Part shown: positions 8,944 to 17,332 of the stretch, in pieces
Numbering within the stretch: the stretch's first letter is position 1
Layout: the number at the start of each line of letters is the position of its first letter
Assembly (NCBI RefSeq): GCF_014192225.1
Contig: NZ_JACHXS010000002.1
Coordinates: forward strand, 682,001-746,000
Length of the DNA: 64,000 bases
Direction: 5' to 3'
From: Pseudoduganella umbonata
GTDB lineage: Bacteria > Pseudomonadota > Gammaproteobacteria > Burkholderiales > Burkholderiaceae_D
Notes under the pieces: generated by a model
The model's database searches: none
What the model saw: the letters and a program-made list of their open reading frames with translations, nothing else
Told to the model about the DNA's origin: nothing
Translations under genes and position numbers: made by a program

Positions 8944-9829
8944 CCACCCGGCCGGACAGCCTGGGCAGCAGGCGTGCAATGCCGGCGGCCACGCAGCCGG
9001 ACGAACCGCCGGCCAGGATGCCTTCCTCGCGCGCAAGGCGGTGGCAGAAGTCGACGGCCACGTCGTCCGGCACCTGGATCACGTCGTCGACCACGGCCGC
9101 GTCGAACGTGCCGGACGGCGCGCGCTTGCCGACTCCCTCGATCACGGTGCCGAACGTGCCGTCTTCGTCGGGCGCCGCGCCGGTGACCGCCTCCCGGTAC
9201 GACGAGTGCAGCGGCTCGACGCCGATCACGGTGATGCGGCGGTCGCGTTCCTTCAGGAAGCGGCCGATGCCGGAAATGGTGCCGCCCGAGCCGATGCCGC
9301 ACACGAAGCAGTCGATCCGCCCGTCGAGCTGGAACCACAGTTCGGGCGCCGTATCCGTATAGTGGGCCTGGCGGTTCAGTGCCGAGCGATACTGGTCGAG
9401 GTGGAAGGCGCCATGCTCGGCGGCGATGCTCTCGGCCATGCTGTAGTAACTGTGTTCGTGCGCCTCCGCCAGGCTCGACGCGCACATGTGCACCTGGGCG
9501 CCGTAGGCCTCGATGCGCCGGATTTTTTCCGTGCTGGTACGGTCCGGCACCGTGACGTCGCAGCGCAAGCCGCGCACCGCGGCCGCCATCGCCAGCGCCG
9601 CACCGGTATTGCCCGACGAGCTTTCCACCACGTGCTCGACGCCGGCCGGCAGGTAGCGCAGCATGTAGCGCACCATCCGATCCTTGATGCTGCCGCCGGG
9701 GTTCATGAACTCGAGCTTGGCCACCACGTCGTGGTCGCGGAACAGCCGCTGCAGGCGCACCACCGGCGTATTGCCGATGGCATCGAGCACGGAACCATGG
9801 ACCTGCGACGTGCGTTCGGACACAGACAT
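8894..9829 (-). CDS. PLP-dependent cysteine synthase/cystathionine beta-synthase family enzyme
   Basis: Fold-type II pyridoxal-phosphate enzyme (311 residues) of the CysK/CysM/CBS group. These enzymes replace the beta substituent of serine or O-acetylserine with sulfide or another nucleophile. The PLP lysine is K49 in NPGGSIKDR, the substrate loop is SSSGNTGAAL and the phosphate loop is CGIGSGGTISG. The start at 9829 is preceded by AAGG; an upstream in-frame ATG at 9844 would add only five residues. No sulfate-assimilation genes are adjacent, so the donor and product are open. It overlaps the 3' end of ctaG on the other strand and is divergent from lpxO. Confidence 0.88.
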   Translation of the reverse strand: MSVSERTSQVHGSVLDAIGNTPVVRLQRLFRDHDVVAKLEFMNPGGSIKDRMVRYMLRYLPAGVEHVVESSSGNTGAALAMAAAVRGLRCDVTVPDRTSTEKIRRIEAYGAQVHMCASSLAEAHEHSYYSMAESIAAEHGAFHLDQYRSALNRQAHYTDTAPELWFQLDGRIDCFVCGIGSGGTISGIGRFLKERDRRITVIGVEPLHSSYREAVTGAAPDEDGTFGTVIEGVGKRAPSGTFDAAVVDDVIQVPDDVAVDFCHRLAREEGILAGGSSGCVAAGIARLLPRLSGRVVTVFPDSGANYLSKYF

Positions 9830-10021
9830 GCTTGTACCTTGCAATGTTTTCCTGTGGGAAATTTTAACATCGTTATCTTGCCGGCAGCGCGCGCCTGGAT
9901 GGAAACCGCATAATCTATTGCCAAAAAGGCATAACGCCGGCAGTGCCGCGGCCGCGCCGCGAACCCGCCGTGGAAAGCTGCGTTAGAATGGCCGGTTTCG
10001 GCAATACTCGAGGTAAGCGCA

Positions 10022-10921
10022 ATGAAATGGGCCCTGGTCGGTTTTTATATCCTGTCCGTTCTGCACATCCACTTCCGCGGCAAGGTGCGGCTGCCGATCG
10101 GCCGCCAGCTGTTCGACCACTCGTCGTTCATGGCACCGATCAATATCTTCATGCACTTCTTCTCGCGCGTGCCGTCCACGCCCTACCTGCCCGTGGCGGA
10201 CTTCAAGGAGCTGGCGCCGCTGCAGGAGAACTGGCAGGTGATCCGTGAAGAAGCGGAAAACCTGATCCGGCTGCAAAAGATCAAGGCTTCCGAAAAGAAC
10301 GACGACGCCGGCTTCAACTCCTTCTTCAAGGCGGGCTGGAAGCGCTTCTACCTGAAGTGGTACAACGCCAGCCACCCGTCGGCGGCCGAGCTGTGCCCGA
10401 AGACGCATGCGCTGCTGCAGGGTATTCCATCGGTAAAGGCGGCCATGTTCGCGGAACTGCCGCCGGGCGGCAAGCTGAACCCGCACCGCGACCCGTTCGC
10501 CGGCTCGCTGCGCTATCACCTGGGCCTGGCCACGCCGAACGACGACCGCTGCTTCATCGACGTCGACGGTGTGCGCCACAGCTGGCGCGACGGCCAGGGC
10601 GTGATGTTCGACGAGACCTACATCCACTGGGCCATCAACGGCAGCGAGAGCGACCGCATCATCCTGTTCTGCGACGTGGAACGCCCGATGCGCTTCCGCT
10701 GGGCGCAAGCCGTCAACCGCTTCCTGGGCCGCACGATGATGACGGCGGCCGCCTCGCCGAACGAAACGGGCGACCAGGTGGGCATGGTGTCGAAGCTGTT
10801 CCGCATTTCCCACTACGCCGGCATCTACCGCCGGCGCTACAAGGCGTGGAACAAGACCGCGTACAAGCTCACCAAGGTGGCGCTGATCGTCGGCCTGGGT
10901 GCGCTGATCTATTACATCTGA
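10022..10921 (+). CDS. lpxO: LpxO-like lipid A Fe(II)/2-oxoglutarate dioxygenase
   Basis: Membrane-associated dioxygenase (299 residues) of the aspartyl/asparaginyl beta-hydroxylase family, very like Salmonella LpxO, which 2-hydroxylates a secondary acyl chain of lipid A. The N-terminal helix is followed by HFRGKVRLPIGRQL and DHSSFMAPIN, both familiar from LpxO. The iron site is NPHRDPFAG (H155, D157) plus H202, and R212 should bind 2-oxoglutarate. A C-terminal helix (VALIVGLGALIYYI) ends the protein. The start is supported by GAGGTAA about 6 bases upstream. It is a single gene, followed by a palindromic repeat and a convergent operon. Confidence 0.92.
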   Translation: MKWALVGFYILSVLHIHFRGKVRLPIGRQLFDHSSFMAPINIFMHFFSRVPSTPYLPVADFKELAPLQENWQVIREEAENLIRLQKIKASEKNDDAGFNSFFKAGWKRFYLKWYNASHPSAAELCPKTHALLQGIPSVKAAMFAELPPGGKLNPHRDPFAGSLRYHLGLATPNDDRCFIDVDGVRHSWRDGQGVMFDETYIHWAINGSESDRIILFCDVERPMRFRWAQAVNRFLGRTMMTAAASPNETGDQVGMVSKLFRISHYAGIYRRRYKAWNKTAYKLTKVALIVGLGALIYYI

Positions 10922-10931
10922 CCCGCCATCA

Positions 10932-11007
10932 AAAGTTGCTCGGAAAATGGGGACGTACCCCATTTTCCGAGAAACATTGCGTGAAAAATGGGGTACGTCC
11001 CCATTTT
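10932..11007. repeat. Palindromic GGGG/CCCC element, copy B (double hairpin)
   Basis: Two hairpins in tandem. CTCGGAAAATGGGG (10939-10952) pairs perfectly with 10958-10971 around ACGTA, and AAAATGGGG (10985-10993) pairs with 10999-11007 around TACGT. The left flank AAAGTTGCTCGG matches the arms of copy A. It sits between the convergent ends of lpxO and a molybdenum hydroxylase operon, where it could terminate transcription from both sides. Confidence 0.88.
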
Positions 11008-11026
11008 GTTTTTACGCCACAGACTG

Positions 11027-13315
11027 TTACGGCCCCCCGCCGAGCACCTTGTCCGGCGTCATCGGCGTGCTGCGCAGCCGCTTGCCGGTGGCGTGCCAGA
11101 TGGCGTTGCTGATCGCGGCGGCCACGCCGACCAGGCCGATTTCCCCCACGCCCTTGGCGCCCAGCCGGCTGACGATCCGGTCGTCTTCCTCGACGAAGAT
11201 CACGTCCATCGCATGGATGTCGGCATTCACCGGCACGTGGTATTCGGCATAGTTGTGGTTCATGAAGCGGCCCAGCCGGTGGTCGGCATACGACTCTTCG
11301 TGCAGCGCCTGGCTGATGCCCCACACGATGCCGCCGGTGATCTGGCTGGTTGCCGTCTTCGTGTTCATGATGCGGCCGGCGGCGATCGCGCTGGTGACAC
11401 GCGTCACGCGCACCATGCCGGTCTGCTCGTCGACACGCACTTCGACGAATACTGCGGAGTGCACCAGCCGGCGGAACTTGCGCTGCTTGAGCATGTTGGG
11501 CAGCATCAGGTATTTTTCTTCCAGCTTGACCAGCCCGCTGTCGTTCATGATCGCGCTCAAAGGCAGCGCCGCTTCTTGCCGGTGCTTCAGCCGCAGCGTG
11601 CCGCCAACGAATTCCACGTCCTTCAGTTTCACGTCGGCGAACGGCGAGCCGCGCAGCTTCTGTGCGTGCTTGAACAGGGTCTTCTGCAGCTTTTCGCAGA
11701 CGCCGGCGACGGCCGATCCCACCGTGGTCACGTGCGACGAGCCGCCCTCGATCGGTGCCACCGGCAGCGTGGAGTCGCCCAGCTGGAACGTTACGTCTTC
11801 CAGCGGCAGGCCCATCGCTTCGGCGGCGATCATCGCCATCACGGTGTAGGTGCCGGTACCGATGTCGGTGGCGGCGCTGGAGACCACCAGCTTGCCGTCC
11901 GCATGCAGCACCGCGCTGGCGCGGGCGAACATCTGCATCGCATCCCAGACGCCGGTCGCCATGCCCCAGCCGACGAGCTCCGTGCCTTCGCGCCGCGAAC
12001 GCGGTTCCAGCGGCCGCTGGTCCCAGCCGAACTGCTTCGCGCCCAGCTCGTAGCAGGCGCGCAGTTCCTTGCTGGAGTAGGGCTTGTCCTCGATCGGCAC
12101 GCGCTCGGCGTAGTTCTTCAGGCGCAGTGCCAGCGGGTCCATCTTCAGCGCGTACGCCAGTTCGTCCATCGCCACTTCGAGCGCATGCACGCCATGCGCC
12201 GCGCCGGGAGCGCGCATGTCGATCGGCGTGTACTGGTCGAGTTTCACCAGTTTGTAGTCGAGCTTGATGTTGTCGCAGGCGTACAGCAGGCCCGACCAGT
12301 TGACGACCACTTCCACGTAATCCTCGATCGGCGAGGTTTCGGCGATCGCCTGGTGCCAGATCGCGCGCAGCGTGCCATCGCGCTCGGCGGCCAGCTTGAC
12401 CCGCTGCACGGTTTCCGGCCGGTGGCCGAAGGTGAACATCTGCTGGCGCGTCAGCACCACCCGCACGGAGCGCTTCAGGTGCAGCGCAGCCATCACGGCC
12501 AGCGTGAGCTGGTACTGCGGCCGCAGGCCGGAACCGAACGCGCCGCCCACGTAGGTATTGCGCACGGTGACCTTGTTCTTCGACAGGCCGAACACGTGCG
12601 ACACGTACCAGCGGCTGTTCTGCGAACTCTGCGTCTTGTCGTAGATGGTGAGGTGGCCGTCCTCACCGCGGATCACGGTGGAGGCGAACAGTTCCATCGG
12701 ATTGTGGTGCTCCACGCCGCTGTAGAATTCCGCGTCGATCTTCACGGGGGCGGCATCGAAGGCGGCGTCGGTATCGCCTTTCTCGTCCGGCGGCGGCTCG
12801 AAGCCCGCCTTCAGCGGCTTCGGCTTGTAGGCGCGGTCAAGGTTGGCCGAGAGCTTGGTGCCGTGCGGCTCGGCGGCGATCTCGAACGTCACCAGCGACG
12901 CCGCATACCGCGCCGCCTCGAACGTTTCCGCCACCACCAGGGCCAGCGGCTGGCCGCTGTACATCACATGGTCGTCGTACAGCGGGCGGAACGGCGAGCC
13001 GGCCGGCGCCGTCATGTCCTTGTAGGCGATGTCGAACGAGCGGATCTTCGGGCGGTTCTTGTGCGTTAAAACCTCCACCACGCCGGCGACCGCCAGCGCG
13101 GCGCGCGTGTCGATCGACACGATCCTGCCCTTGGCGGCCGGCGAGCTGACGACCACGCCGTACGCCAGGTCCGGTGCCGGATGTTCGGCGGCGTATTTCG
13201 CCTGGCCCGTCACCTTGGCGCGGCCATCCACCCGCGAGACCGGCGTGCCGGTGCGGACGGCGCCCGTGCCGCGGTCCGCCGTCGGCGCCTGCAATGCTTC
13301 GATCAGATCCGTCAT
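11027..13315 (-). CDS. PaoC-like molybdopterin-binding subunit, second operon
   Basis: Catalytic molybdenum-cofactor subunit (762 residues) of a second PaoABC/xanthine dehydrogenase-like enzyme. Domains follow the family order: hammerhead domain starting near DGRAKVTGQAKYAAEHP, then the cofactor domains, with the catalytic glutamate in AKGVGEIG close to the C-terminus. The start ATG overlaps the stop of the FAD subunit gene (ATGA). The classical glycine motif is altered: YVGGAFGSGLRPQ here against IGGGFGGK in the paralogue at 1343-3541, so the two enzymes probably differ in substrate pocket. It is the last gene of its operon and faces lpxO. Confidence 0.94.
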   Translation of the reverse strand: MTDLIEALQAPTADRGTGAVRTGTPVSRVDGRAKVTGQAKYAAEHPAPDLAYGVVVSSPAAKGRIVSIDTRAALAVAGVVEVLTHKNRPKIRSFDIAYKDMTAPAGSPFRPLYDDHVMYSGQPLALVVAETFEAARYAASLVTFEIAAEPHGTKLSANLDRAYKPKPLKAGFEPPPDEKGDTDAAFDAAPVKIDAEFYSGVEHHNPMELFASTVIRGEDGHLTIYDKTQSSQNSRWYVSHVFGLSKNKVTVRNTYVGGAFGSGLRPQYQLTLAVMAALHLKRSVRVVLTRQQMFTFGHRPETVQRVKLAAERDGTLRAIWHQAIAETSPIEDYVEVVVNWSGLLYACDNIKLDYKLVKLDQYTPIDMRAPGAAHGVHALEVAMDELAYALKMDPLALRLKNYAERVPIEDKPYSSKELRACYELGAKQFGWDQRPLEPRSRREGTELVGWGMATGVWDAMQMFARASAVLHADGKLVVSSAATDIGTGTYTVMAMIAAEAMGLPLEDVTFQLGDSTLPVAPIEGGSSHVTTVGSAVAGVCEKLQKTLFKHAQKLRGSPFADVKLKDVEFVGGTLRLKHRQEAALPLSAIMNDSGLVKLEEKYLMLPNMLKQRKFRRLVHSAVFVEVRVDEQTGMVRVTRVTSAIAAGRIMNTKTATSQITGGIVWGISQALHEESYADHRLGRFMNHNYAEYHVPVNADIHAMDVIFVEEDDRIVSRLGAKGVGEIGLVGVAAAISNAIWHATGKRLRSTPMTPDKVLGGGP

Positions 13316-14370
13316 TGGCCTTCTCCTGCGTCGATATCCTGGTTTGTCACCGTTCCCCGGCTGGCCACGTGCAGCGCGCGCACGATGGCGTTGCGGGCCA
13401 GCGGAATCTTGAAGTCGTTGGCGCCGCGTCCCACGGCGCCGTGCAGCAGCGCGTCGGCCACGCGGCCGAACACTTCGTCGCCCGGCACGGCGCCTTCCAG
13501 CAGCTGCTCCGCTTCCGGCAGGCGCCATGGCTTGTGGGCCACGCCGCCCAGCGCGATGCGGGCGCCGGCGATCCTGCCGTCGTCGCCTATGTCCAGCGCG
13601 GCCGCCACCGACACCAGCGCGAAGGCGTACGACAGCCGTTCGCGCAGCTTCAGGTAAGCGGAATGCGCGACGAACCTCGACGCATCGGGCAATGCAATGC
13701 CGGTGATCAGTTCATCGGGCTCCAGCGTGGTGTCGATGTCGGGCCGGTCGCCGGGCAGCCGGTGGAACTCGGCGAACGGGATCTCGCGCTTGCCGCGCAC
13801 CGACTCCACGCGCACCACCGCTTCCAGCGCGGCCAGCGCCACGCACATGTCGGAAGGGTGGGTGGCGATGCATTGTTCGCTGGCACCCAGGATCGCGTGC
13901 TGGCGCGTGATGCCGCCGTTGGCGGAACAGCCGGTGCCTGGCGTGCGCTTGTTGCAGGGCGTCGCCACGTCGTAGAAATACCAGCAGCGGGTGCGCTGCA
14001 GCAGGTTGCCGCCGTTGCTGGCCATGTTGCGCAACTGCGGCGAGGCGCCGGCCAGGATCGCGGCCGACAGCAGCGGATAGCGCGCTTCCACCAGCGGGTG
14101 GTACGCGGTGTCGGCGTTACGGGCGAGGGCGCCCAGCAGCAGGCCGCCATCCGGGGTTTCCTCGATGGCGTCCAGTGGCAGCCGGTTGATGTCGACCAGG
14201 TGCGGCGCGATCGTCACGCCTTCCTTCATCAGGTCGAGCAGGTTGGTGCCGCCGGCAACGAAGCGGATCTCATGTTGATTGGCGGTCCTGTCGCGGGCAT
14301 TGGCGTTCGCGGCAATGTCTTGCAGTGCGGCCTCCACGGTGGCCGGGCGGTCGTAGGCGAACGGGTTCAT
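13312..14370 (-). CDS. PaoB-like FAD-binding subunit, second operon
   Basis: FAD subunit (352 residues). [15 protein letters not shown] is the FAD loop. C129, C139, C148 and C167 ([33 protein letters not shown]) reproduce the four-cysteine pattern that holds a [4Fe-4S] cluster in E. coli PaoB. The start overlaps the Fe-S subunit stop, and the end overlaps the molybdenum subunit start. The order Fe-S, FAD, Mo is the same as in the operon at 2-3541. It is about 35 residues longer than its paralogue, partly through a longer N-terminal stretch. Confidence 0.93.
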   Translation of the reverse strand: MNPFAYDRPATVEAALQDIAANANARDRTANQHEIRFVAGGTNLLDLMKEGVTIAPHLVDINRLPLDAIEETPDGGLLLGALARNADTAYHPLVEARYPLLSAAILAGASPQLRNMASNGGNLLQRTRCWYFYDVATPCNKRTPGTGCSANGGITRQHAILGASEQCIATHPSDMCVALAALEAVVRVESVRGKREIPFAEFHRLPGDRPDIDTTLEPDELITGIALPDASRFVAHSAYLKLRERLSYAFALVSVAAALDIGDDGRIAGARIALGGVAHKPWRLPEAEQLLEGAVPGDEVFGRVADALLHGAVGRGANDFKIPLARNAIVRALHVASRGTVTNQDIDAGEGQ

Positions 14371-14894
14371 GCCGGCACCGTTCCGGTAATGACGGGGCCT
14401 TCGGCATTGTCGCTGTCCTCCGGCACCCCGGCCGCCTGGGACACGGCGCGCAGGATCTGCGGATAGGCGCCGCAGCGGCAGATGTTCCCGCTCATCAGCT
14501 CGCGCACCTGGGCCGAACTGGTGGCGCGGCCCTCGTGGATCAGGCCGACCGCCGAACAGATCTGCCCCGGCGTACAGTAGCCGCACTGGAAGGCATCGTG
14601 CTCGATGAATGCCTGCTGCACCGGATGCAGCGCCGCGCCCTGTGCCAGGCCCTCGATCGTGGTGACCTCGCGGCCGTCGTTCATTACGGCCAGCGTCAGG
14701 CAGGAATTGATGCGGCGGCCGTCGACCAGCACCGTGCAGGCGCCGCACTGGCCGTGGTCGCAGCCCTTTTTCGTGCCTGTCAAACCCAGGCGCTCGCGCA
14801 ACAGATCGAGCAGGGTGACCCAGGTTTCGATGTCCATCGTGTGCTGTTGCCCGTTGACGGTGATCGTCAGCGGGCAGCGCGGGGAAGCTCCCAT
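14367..14894 (-). CDS. PaoA-like (2Fe-2S)-binding subunit, second operon
   Basis: Complete small subunit (175 residues). The ferredoxin-type cluster uses [14 protein letters not shown] and INSC. The second cluster uses CGYCTPGQ and CRCGAY. No Tat or other signal peptide is visible at the N-terminus (MGASPRCPLTITVNG), so this enzyme is probably cytoplasmic unless a longer start is used. AAAGGG lies about 6 bases before the ATG. An inverted repeat covers this ribosome site, and an insertion sequence lies about 100 bases upstream. Confidence 0.94.
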   Translation of the reverse strand: MGASPRCPLTITVNGQQHTMDIETWVTLLDLLRERLGLTGTKKGCDHGQCGACTVLVDGRRINSCLTLAVMNDGREVTTIEGLAQGAALHPVQQAFIEHDAFQCGYCTPGQICSAVGLIHEGRATSSAQVRELMSGNICRCGAYPQILRAVSQAAGVPEDSDNAEGPVITGTVPA

Positions 14895-14901
14895 GGCGTG
14901 C

Positions 14902-14925
14902 CCTTTCAGTCTATTTCATGAAAGG
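14902..14925. promoter_or_regulatory. Inverted repeat over the ribosome site of the second Pao-like operon
   Basis: CCTTTCA (14902-14908) and TGAAAGG (14919-14925) form a perfect 7-base inverted repeat with a 10-base spacer, starting 8 bases upstream of the operon's first start codon. It includes the likely Shine-Dalgarno sequence. It could be a repressor operator or an RNA hairpin that hides the ribosome site. No regulator gene is adjacent. Confidence 0.35.
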
Positions 14926-14996
14926 CATCACGGTAGCGCGCACATCGGCCGCGCTTGGTGCGCGCACACACACAGATATTTCGCGAAAAGAAAAAA

Positions 14997-16085
14997 GCGC
15001 TGTCACCTGAACCTGTGGAAGTTTCGCCAGGTCATCAAGAAACGGAGCAATTGCCGCACAGCGCGGCGATCAGGCAGTCAGCCGGAGCCAGCCAGCGCTG
15101 CCCGTCGAGGCCATGGCGCCAGCCCAGGTAGTTCGGCAGGTATTTGCTCGCCACGCCATTGAACCGCGACAGCCAGCCATGAAAGCGGCTGTGATAGCCG
15201 TTCACATGTTGCAGGTGGATGGCGCCGCGGGTGCGCATGCCTGCCCTCAAATTGACAGCTTCATGCACGATGCCGGCACGGCGCGCGAACGTGCGGTACG
15301 CGGCAGCGCTGTCCGACACCAGCAGGACATCGGCGGCAAGGACTGGCGACAGGTGGCTCTCGAGCTGCCGCGCCGTGACCAGGCCGCGGCCGCAGACGAA
15401 ATCCCGGGTTTTCCCGTCACGGTCGCGTGCCACGAGAATGCAGTCGAGTTCGTTGGAGATGCCGCGCCGCCTGGCCTTGCCGCCACGCCGGCCGGTCCAG
15501 GTGCCGGCTGCCTTTTTGCGATTCGAGCAAATAGGTCTCATCCGCCTCGACGATGCCTTGCAGCCGGGGTGGCCGGTCGTGCCGTGCGCTGCCCATGAAA
15601 CGATGGCGCCAGCGAAAGCTGGTATTGCGGTGGATACCGGTGGTTTTGGCGGCGCCCCGGACGGTGCGCGAATCGAGCACCGCCTGCAGGAACGGCAGCC
15701 ATTTTCCGCGCAGGCGCAGAAAAGCGAACGGTGTACCGGTCAAGGCATTGAAAGTACGGCGGCACGTCAGGCAGCGGTAGCGTTGCAGGCCGCCAGTGCT
15801 GCCGTGACGGTGGATGCAAGTAGCTGCGCAATGCGGACAACGGTCGCAGGGCCGGCCGAACTTTTCGATCAGTTCCAGGCAGGCCGCCAGTGACGAGGCC
15901 GACTCGAGCAGGGCGCGCAATGTCGCCAGCTGGACGCCGGAGAACCCGTCGAGTTGCCCGCGCAATCGTTCCAGCAAGCTGTTGAAAACGCCGTCATGCA
16001 TCGCCGCCTCCATCGTTAATACGATCTGAGACAGCGATTGCAGCGAATGGTTCAGCTCACCCCACAGGCTCGGGTGACAGCGCCA
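14997..16085 (-). mobile_element. IS1595-type insertion sequence, about 1.09 kb
   Basis: The ends are 22-base imperfect inverted repeats at 14997-15018 and 16062-16083. They match at 20 of 22 positions and begin GCGCTGTCACC from each end. An A-rich direct repeat AGAAAAAA flanks the element (14989-14996 and 16086-16093), as expected for the 8-base target duplication of IS1595-family elements. Poly-A makes the exact limit uncertain by a base or two. It carries one transposase gene, which is frameshifted. It sits between the second Pao-like operon and the terminator of a PEP-CTERM gene. Confidence 0.82.
15035..16013 (-). pseudogene. IS1595/ISXO2-like transposase, frameshifted
   Basis: The N-terminal part (from MEAAMHDGVF at 16013) has a zinc ribbon (CDRCPHC, then CLTCRRTF), a helix-turn-helix region (KTTGIHRNTSFRWRHRF) and the start of the DDE domain (VEADETYLLES). 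The frame is then lost near 15490. The rest of the DDE domain continues in another frame from about RRGGKARRRGISNELDCILVARDRDGKTRDF to the stop at 15035, and includes LLVSDSAAAYR and NGYHSRFHGWLSRF. Joining the frames gives a full-length protein of about 325 residues. The shift needed is +1, and the join lacks an obvious programmed slip site, so inactivation is more likely than programmed frameshifting. Confidence 0.8.
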
Positions 16086-16115
16086 AGAAAAAAGCCCGCA
16101 GTTCGCACTGCGGGC
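16085..16115 (-). terminator. Intrinsic terminator, minus strand
   Basis: Read on the minus strand, GCCCGCAG (16115-16108) pairs with CTGCGGGC (16101-16094) around a 6-base loop, followed by TTTTTTCTT. It lies about 140 bases downstream of the PEP-CTERM gene stop and probably ends its transcript. The insertion sequence abuts its T-tract, which appears to have served as the target site. Confidence 0.75.
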
Positions 16116-16255
16116 CCGAGGGTACAACGAGGTGTTCTTGATTGTTATTCCGGCACTCCGGGAGAACCGAAGCGTTGAAATCTGTTACTGATAATAGACA
16201 GGATTTTTCAAAATTTCAAGAAGGAAATCCGCACTTCAAGTGGGAAATGTCCCAT

Positions 16256-17032
16256 TCATGCAACAACGCCACCGGTGCGCTTGCCGCGGCGGCGCCATGC
16301 GGCGGTGCCCACGACGGCAAGGCCGGCCAGCACCATCGGCAGCGTTGCCGGCTCCGGTACTGGCAGCAGCGCCACGTTACCGGCCGACTCGCGGCCGAAG
16401 AACACCAGGTTCGAGAAGCCGGGTACATTGCCGCCGGTGTTCTGCCATTCGATCTGCCAGGTACCGTTCAGCGTCTGGCCGCCGGCCACCGTCTGGTTTT
16501 CAAACAGGAAGGCGGTGCTGGCATTGGACGCATGGATCGCCACGGTCAGGTCGAGGACGGCGTCAGTGGCCTTGCTGGTATTCGTGATCGTCCAGGTGCC
16601 GCTGGTGCTGCCCGCGCCGGTGAAGGAAAAAGCGAACAGGTCGTTCTTGTCCTTGTCCACCAGATTGCCCGTGCCTTCCACGGTGCCCAGCACGCTCCAC
16701 GCGCCGGTGCCGAACGCGCCCGCGAAGCCGGCCGTGTTACCGCCATGCTGCATCGGGTTTTCGGCGGAAAAGGCGAACCTGTCCGCGCCGACTTTTTCCA
16801 GTTTCACATCGTCCGCGCTGGCGTTGCCGATCGACGGTGCCTTCTCTTCTTGCACGGTATTGCCGGTACCCTGGCCAGCATTGCTGCTGCCGTGGCTGTT
16901 ATTGCTGCTGCCGTGGCTGCTGCTGCTGCTGCTGCTGCTGTTATTGCTGCTGTTGTTCTTGGCATGCGCGGCCGCGCCAACCGCCAGCGCCGTGCACAGC
17001 AGCAGCGTTTTCGTCATCGTCGTGTAGTTCAT
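16256..17032 (-). CDS. PEP-CTERM sorting domain protein with serine/asparagine-rich N-terminus
   Basis: Exported protein of 258 residues. It has a signal peptide (KTLLLCTALAVGAAAHA) and then a low-complexity stretch of serine, asparagine, histidine and glycine encoded by GCT/GTT-type trinucleotide runs on the plus strand. A beta-rich middle domain follows. The C-terminal sorting signal is VPEPATLPMVLAGLAVVG followed by arginines. Such proteins are cut by an exosortase and reach the outer surface, often in polysaccharide-producing bacteria. The start is preceded by AGGATGTT. No exosortase gene is in the window. The function is unknown. Confidence 0.85.
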   Translation of the reverse strand: MNYTTMTKTLLLCTALAVGAAAHAKNNSSNNSSSSSSSSHGSSNNSHGSSNAGQGTGNTVQEEKAPSIGNASADDVKLEKVGADRFAFSAENPMQHGGNTAGFAGAFGTGAWSVLGTVEGTGNLVDKDKNDLFAFSFTGAGSTSGTWTITNTSKATDAVLDLTVAIHASNASTAFLFENQTVAGGQTLNGTWQIEWQNTGGNVPGFSNLVFFGRESAGNVALLPVPEPATLPMVLAGLAVVGTAAWRRRGKRTGGVVA

Positions 17033-17156
17033 AACATCCTGGAAGGGTGCTCTGTCGGGGCGGGGGCAGAGGTGGAAGGATGGCAACCATTGGGCCATGT
17101 CCAGCAGTCTACCCAAAGTTAAATCTTATTTCAACAAGGAATTAATAGTTGCCTGC

Positions 17157-17204
17157 TTAAAACACAATTTAAAACACAATCTAAAACACAATCCAAAACA
17201 CAAA
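17157..17204. repeat. 12-bp tandem array upstream of the chemoreceptor gene
   Basis: Four units of consensus TTAAAACACAAT (17157-17168, 17169-17180, 17181-17192, 17193-17204). They lie in the 300-base gap between the PEP-CTERM gene and the chemoreceptor. The array is AT-rich in a GC-rich genome and ends 128 bases before the chemoreceptor start. Apart from the array, the gap 17033-17332 shows no gene. Confidence 0.8.
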
Positions 17205-17332
17205 CCTGTGCGGTCCGTCCGGGATCGCCTGCCAGCGTGGCTCCCCGCTTGCGCCATGCATGGCATGCTTGCCGTGTCGCGACGCCGGCCAGCCGGACCG
17301 GCGCCCGCCATCCCTTGGATGAGGAGTAGGCC

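Noticed and set aside
10929..11112. Peptides such as KNGVRPHF and GKWGRTPF at gene ends in several frames
   Set aside because: These come from the palindromic GGGG/CCCC elements and are not conserved protein domains.
15480..15545. Programmed frameshift in the transposase
   Set aside because: The shift needed is +1, whereas IS elements mostly use -1. The A-rich run CAAAAAGG is not at the point where the conserved sequence changes frame.
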